Shown piece by piece: positions 55,233-64,000 of a DNA stretch of 64,000 nucleotides. Position 1 is the first letter of the stretch, and each line of letters opens with the position of its first letter. The DNA comes from Hormiphora californensis (lineage: Eukaryota > Ctenophora > Tentaculata > Cydippida > Pleurobrachiidae): positions 1,056,175 through 1,120,174 of the forward strand of contig CM035352.1 in NCBI GenBank assembly GCA_020137815.1, written 5' to 3'. Below the pieces are notes generated by a model. The model was not told where the DNA came from. It searched no databases and saw only the letters and a program-made list of their open reading frames with translations. A program made the position numbers and the translations under genes.

Positions 55233-55904
55233 TGTGATACCTCTAGGTTTAGCTCCACAATTTCCCAGAGAAATAATAAATAGTCGGAGAAGTTGCAACA
55301 AAACAGGGTATCTGTCAGAGAAAGAGATAGAAAGAGATGAGGAAGTGCGTGATAGATCAGATTGTAAGATGAAGGATCTTTTTGAAATGTGATTTAGTTC
55401 AGACTAGTGATCTCGGTGTCAGTGTGTGGCTGGGACAAGAGGGGGCTGCTGAAACAGATCGGAGGGAGTAACAAGTAGAACCATGGAACTTTAATTGAAT
55501 CTCACTAAGTATATAGTGTATACTAGGGGGTCTCTTTTCCATCAAGGCCTGCATGAACACACTATATCACCAAGATCCCGGGTTCCTTATAGACGTCTTT
55601 AACAAACAAACAAGTAGAGATAATTTTTCACCACACATATATACCCTGCATAAAGAATTTCATACCTTCCATTATTTATTGGTTGATAAAATGGCCTGAT
55701 ATTGAAAAACTGGTGGCATTATACCACTTTGCATTATACCGCACTACTTATAGCACCTTCGTCTTTTTTGGGACCAAAACGTGACAGAAAAACGTGTCAG
55801 AAAAAGGATAGAAAACGCAAAGTGTGTGTTGCCAGAGTGTGAATTGTGCGTATTTTAGAACTCTCTCTCCATCTCCCCATTATATAGCTCTCCCTAGCCT
55901 TTCA

Positions 55905-56066
55905 ATGAGTAGTTCGAGTCCTTACGTAGCTACTCCTAAAATACGCATCATTCTAGATACCGGGCAAGTAGTGCACTCTCTTGTCGACGCATTGCGTCTT
56001 CTGGACTTATTCAACCTCGCGGGGAGGACTCAAAAAAAACCTCGCTCCTTAGAAATTCTTGTATAG
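55905..56066 (+). CDS. Possible 53-residue open reading frame
   Basis: Opens with MSSSSPYVATPKIRI, contains a leucine-rich stretch (SLVDALRLLDLFNLAG) and ends at TAG 56064. Composition is protein-like and unlike the surrounding repeats, but there is no splice or homology support. Confidence 0.25.
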   Translation: MSSSSPYVATPKIRIILDTGQVVHSLVDALRLLDLFNLAGRTQKKPRSLEILV

Positions 56067-56625
56067 CGTGCTGCTCAGTGTCCCTTTTTCACTGCATGGA
56101 GCTATGCTGTTGTACACTGTTGCTATATGGGTACCAATTCTACCTGTCTGTCTCCCTGCTCCACATAGTAGAGTCTGCTAATTGACAGCGGGCTGCTAAC
56201 TAGCCATAGTGAGAGAGATAGATAAATAGAGAGAGAGAAAAAGAGAGAGAAGGAGAGAGAGAAAGAGAGAGAGAAAGAGAGATAGAGATGTGTGCAGCTA
56301 ATCAAATATAAGCTCAACACCAGGGGAGCTCTTTTGCAGTGCTTCGTTATTATCTGTAGCAGAGTGGGCAACAACCTGCAGAAAAAGAGATAGAGAAAGA
56401 TAGAGAGAGATAGAGGGGGAGAGAAAGCGAGAGAAAGTGCTTGTTTGCAAGCCTGTACACGTGTTGAATGCATTTTGGTTAAATTGGGCGTAGTTTTGTT
56501 TGAACACGACTCTCAATTTAGTCGCACTGGTGATATCGTATCGCTATCTTTATCCGGCTAGTTTTACACTTGATACCTATCTTTTCTCTCTCCAGCTGTT
56601 AGTTCTACTTTATTAAATTATAGAA

Positions 56626-61172
<4,547 letters not shown>

Positions 61173-61324
61173 GCCCGGCTAATGAGTTGAGCCCTGGAGG
61201 TCGTCAAAAAATATACGATGTGGATCATTTCGTGTGTTATATCTAGCAGAAAATTAGGTGATGTTATTTTGTGCTGGGACTTTGTGTCAGAGTCCTATTA
61301 TTTGACTACTAATTATTAATTGTA

Positions 61325-61330
61325 AATAAA
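61325..61330 (+). terminator. AATAAA polyadenylation signal of the spondin-like gene
   Basis: AATAAA occurs about 150 bases after the stop codon, in AT-rich sequence. Confidence 0.55.
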
Positions 61331-62834
61331 TTCTTATTACTCGTTCAATTGTTATTTATGTCGTGTTTTCATTGTACTAAGTGATTGCCACTTTTGGCTA
61401 GAGCGGTACAGTGTCCCGTTAAGGAATTTCTACGAGGTCTATCGATTCGAGATCTATCGAATTGTACAAGAATTAACTGGAACGGACTTCAGGTGCCGAA
61501 GATTTCCCATAAAAAATCTATCTCAAAGTTATGTCGTGTTCTGACCGGAGCCAGAGGATGAAGCATGGCATCAGAAATGAGAAACCCTCTACATTCTACT
61601 CGTGTAATATACCCCCTCCAATAGCCCTCTAAAACGTACGTTTTCCATCGCATGCCAAAATCAGATTTTTAATCTGTCACCCAGCGTGTGACAAACGATT
61701 TAATATTTGGGTATCGGGAATTAATTTGATCTTTTTGGCGCTCTGTGTTTCTCAACCACAATATCTTAAAATTAAATTTTTCGCTATGCTCGTTCATGTG
61801 ATATGCGGTTTTATGCTGAAGGATGAAGCATGAGCATAAAAGGGCGTTCTCATGTGCAAATACAAGACGTGCAGAAAAAGGGGCGGTTGACGGATCGAAA
61901 AAGAAAACGGATCCAAAAAAGCACTTCAAAAACACAGGTTTATATTTTTTTTATATTCTGGTTTTTACGTGCGCGCAGTTACACTGCGCGGCGTAAGTAA
62001 ATATGTTAAATTACTTTCTTGGCGCGTTACGTAAATAGATAGAAAATAATCGTGATATTGGTGCCACGTCCAGACCGGCCGTTGGCAAGTATTAGACAAC
62101 CTGATCTTAGGCTGCTGTGTTTCTGTTTGTGAAGCTAGGAGTACTACTCCAGGTAGGTGATTGCTTGCAGAAAGTAATGACAAATGGTTTACCTGGGAAA
62201 GATAAAACAACCAGTTTGTTAACATTAAATTTGCTTTAAACTTTATCTTAAAACATCTTTATCAAATTAATTAGTTAATAGTTAACTTTAAGTTCACATG
62301 GAAATATTGACTAGCTTGGTTACTGAAAATACCAGTGTCCACTACAGGTTTCTTTAAGTTGTCGAGGTCTTTAGAAACTAAAAACTCTAATAAAACTGCA
62401 TCAATAACCTATTACAATTATTGTGGACCTTGTCATGTCAACTACTTTTCGTCAATAACTTGTTTCTATATTTTTAACGGTTTGATATACTTCACAAATA
62501 ATATCCAAATCTCCTAATACAAATACAATTTGATTGTTTTGGAAAATCCAAAACATTTCTTATAAATTGGCTTTTTAAGAAAAATAAAAGAAATTACATT
62601 GTCTCTTTCTTGAACCCCTGCAATGCTCTCTGCGGCATGCAGCCATTCTTTTAGAAAAAACACGCCCCAGTGAGACAGATCGTCTATCACGAACAGTTCC
62701 ATAGAAAGCAGAACCTAGAACGACACCACCCTAAGTATCATTTGAATTGTGTCAGGCGACTCTAAGTATTATAGCTGTGAACAATATCTATCTCAGATAG
62801 TATCTGATCTATTAATCTCCACACAATATCGCCC
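61331..62834. other. Intergenic 1.5 kb, no supported gene
   Basis: Between the spondin-like gene and the minus-strand nuclear-type gene. Near 61406, acagtgtcccgttaagg resembles the foldback terminus at 4380. The rest is AT-rich with short open frames that carry no splice signals or recognisable protein. Confidence 0.5.
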
Positions 62835-64000
62835 TCACACGGAAGAAAGAAGATCCTGAAGACGATGGAAGGCTATCTTTTTGCCCTGTCCTTGCTCCGT
62901 GACAACTCCCTCCTCTCCACTAGAGGGCTGCTGGAGAGCTGGAGAAGGATTGGACCGCTCCATCATTGGCTCACTCTTTACACGTGGTTTACTATCCTGT
63001 GTTGTGATTGGTTGTCGCTCCGTAGACTCCTCAGCCGCAATAGTCACCCCGCGGCCCTCAGCTCCAGACTCGGTGTGCTTCCGGACCTCACTTGTTCTGG
63101 GTGATCCTGATAGAGAGAACTGTTTTAGAGTTGAGAGAGGGTCGGGCAAAGAGAGTGAAGGGAGAGAGAAGAGAGGGGGAGAGACAGAGAGACAGAAAGA
63201 GAGACAGGGGGAAACAAAGAGTAGGAGATAGACCCTGGGAGAGAGGAAGCTGTCAGATAGGGACCAGTGACAGGTGTGTTTGAGTTTTGGAAAACTATAC
63301 TAGAGGAGAGTTATGTATCGCACACTAGGAACCACCCCTTCCCCCGCAACCCCCCCCCCCCTCGACCCCTTCCCCCACAACCTTACCGTGTGGTGGTGAA
63401 TTTACTGCTGGCTGAGTGGCCGCCAATTCGGCTAGTTGAGTGGCCAGCAGGCTCGTGGGCACGTAGTTGGGTCCAGCAAACATGGAGGCAGAGGAGGGCA
63501 TACCAGCTATCCGAGGGAATTGTCGGAATTGAAGGGGTGTGAAGGAGAGAGGGCTGCTGGAAGCAGCAATTAGGGGATTCAGACCAGTTGATAGGAGTCG
63601 CTGTCCAGTTAGGAGATTCTGGTTGAGGGACGTCTGGCTGGGCTCACTTATCTTCCGTTTCTTGGGTGAGGGAGGGCTGCATGGCGCTGTGGATGAGGGG
63701 GTAGAGGAAGAGAGATGTTTGGAAATTGCTGTTAGGATCAAGTCAGCCGTGGGCGTCTGGAGACCCTCTGGAAAATAGAGAAGTGGGTTAGGGAGAACAG
63801 CACGGAAATTACTGATTAGAATCACAAAATATCCGTACAAGATTGCTGGTAATAGACCAATGTTGTTTTGATCGAACCCTTTTTATGCGGTGATTACGGG
63901 GTCTAGCAAGGCAAGACCAATCTACAACTGATACTATTGTTTAACAAAGGACATTTACCTGCTACTAGTTTCTTGACCAGTTCCAAGATAGGCCTCACTT
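62835..64000 (-). CDS. C-terminal part of a nuclear-type regulatory protein (partial)
   Basis: Three minus-strand exons: complement(join(62835..63106, 63387..63767, 63959..>64000)); phases agree, and the gene continues beyond the right edge. The visible 230 or so residues start with a helical segment (ILELVKKLVAEGLQTPTADL). A Ser/Pro stretch follows with a basic nuclear-signal-like PKKRK, then a Gln/Ser/Leu-rich low-complexity region. A VKSEP motif fits a sumoylation site. The end is HRLQDLLSSV. This composition suits a transcription factor or cofactor tail, but the defining domain must lie upstream, so I do not name it. Confidence 0.65.

Larger units (their letters stand above)
49718..56625. 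other. Gene-poor 6.9 kb with poor-quality stretches
   Basis: 49730-50260 is G-run sequence with probable consensus failure. 50596-51663 is a degraded inverted-repeat element. 51890-52170 and 52840-53300 are purine-rich. 54050-56450 alternates (GA)n and (CT)n tracts with unique sequence. A 53-residue open frame at 55905-56066 is listed separately. I see no spliced gene. Confidence 0.55.

Overview
The window is nuclear DNA from a multicellular animal. Every confident gene is split into many short exons by GT-AG introns. One gene carries a secreted Spondin_N, VWC and immunoglobulin architecture, and another is an SLC45-type transporter; both are animal families. Compact genes, very abundant (GA)n/(CT)n microsatellites, minisatellites and small inverted-repeat elements would fit an early-branching marine invertebrate such as a sponge, but I cannot fix the phylum from sequence alone. 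No bacterial, organellar or viral gene set is present, and I found no convincing tRNA, rRNA or CRISPR locus.

Layout. Positions 1-132 may hold the last exon of a gene entering from the left. On the minus strand, 1207-3142 is the 3' part of a gene ending in an ANKRD40-like C-terminal domain. On the plus strand, 3656-15764 is a 24-exon VWA3B-like gene: two von Willebrand A domains and several Tudor-like/DUF4537 modules. Its introns host a 1.5 kb foldback element, a small hAT-like MITE, a 10-copy minisatellite, a 163-bp satellite and a second MITE. A 1.4 kb composite inverted-repeat element with an 8-bp target duplication follows it (15988-17387). Next come a 1 kb 12-bp minisatellite and a MITE-rich spacer. 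A small EF-hand gene (21084-23203, plus) has one intron filled by about 1.5 kb of (CCAAA)n. It faces, tail to tail, a lipid-phosphate-phosphatase-like gene (23518-25167, minus), followed by a small unrecognised three-exon gene (26231-27174, minus).

Positions 27200-35300 are gene-poor: microsatellites, and a 28.0-30.0 kb stretch of homopolymer runs that looks like failed consensus. A linker-histone-like gene (35347-37172, minus) and an SLC45 sugar-transporter-like gene (37909-41968, plus) are divergent over about 0.74 kb. A nine-exon gene (42895-49717, minus) encodes a large cysteine-rich, probably zinc-binding protein I cannot place in a family. Positions 49.7-56.6 kb are again repeat or low quality. 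The Spondin_N-VWC-Ig gene (56626-61172, plus) and the 3' end of a nuclear-type protein gene (62835 to the right edge, minus) close the window.

The genes do not form a pathway; this is an ordinary mix of ciliary, chromatin, transport, lipid and extracellular-matrix functions. Two patterns deserve attention. First, in several unrelated genes a tandem repeat starts at, or contains copies of, an exon-intron junction, so donor or acceptor sites are multiplied in arrays. Second, otherwise clean coding sequence is broken by isolated 1-2 base indels in at least five genes, which points to consensus errors, though one exon (7731-7960) is unusually damaged.
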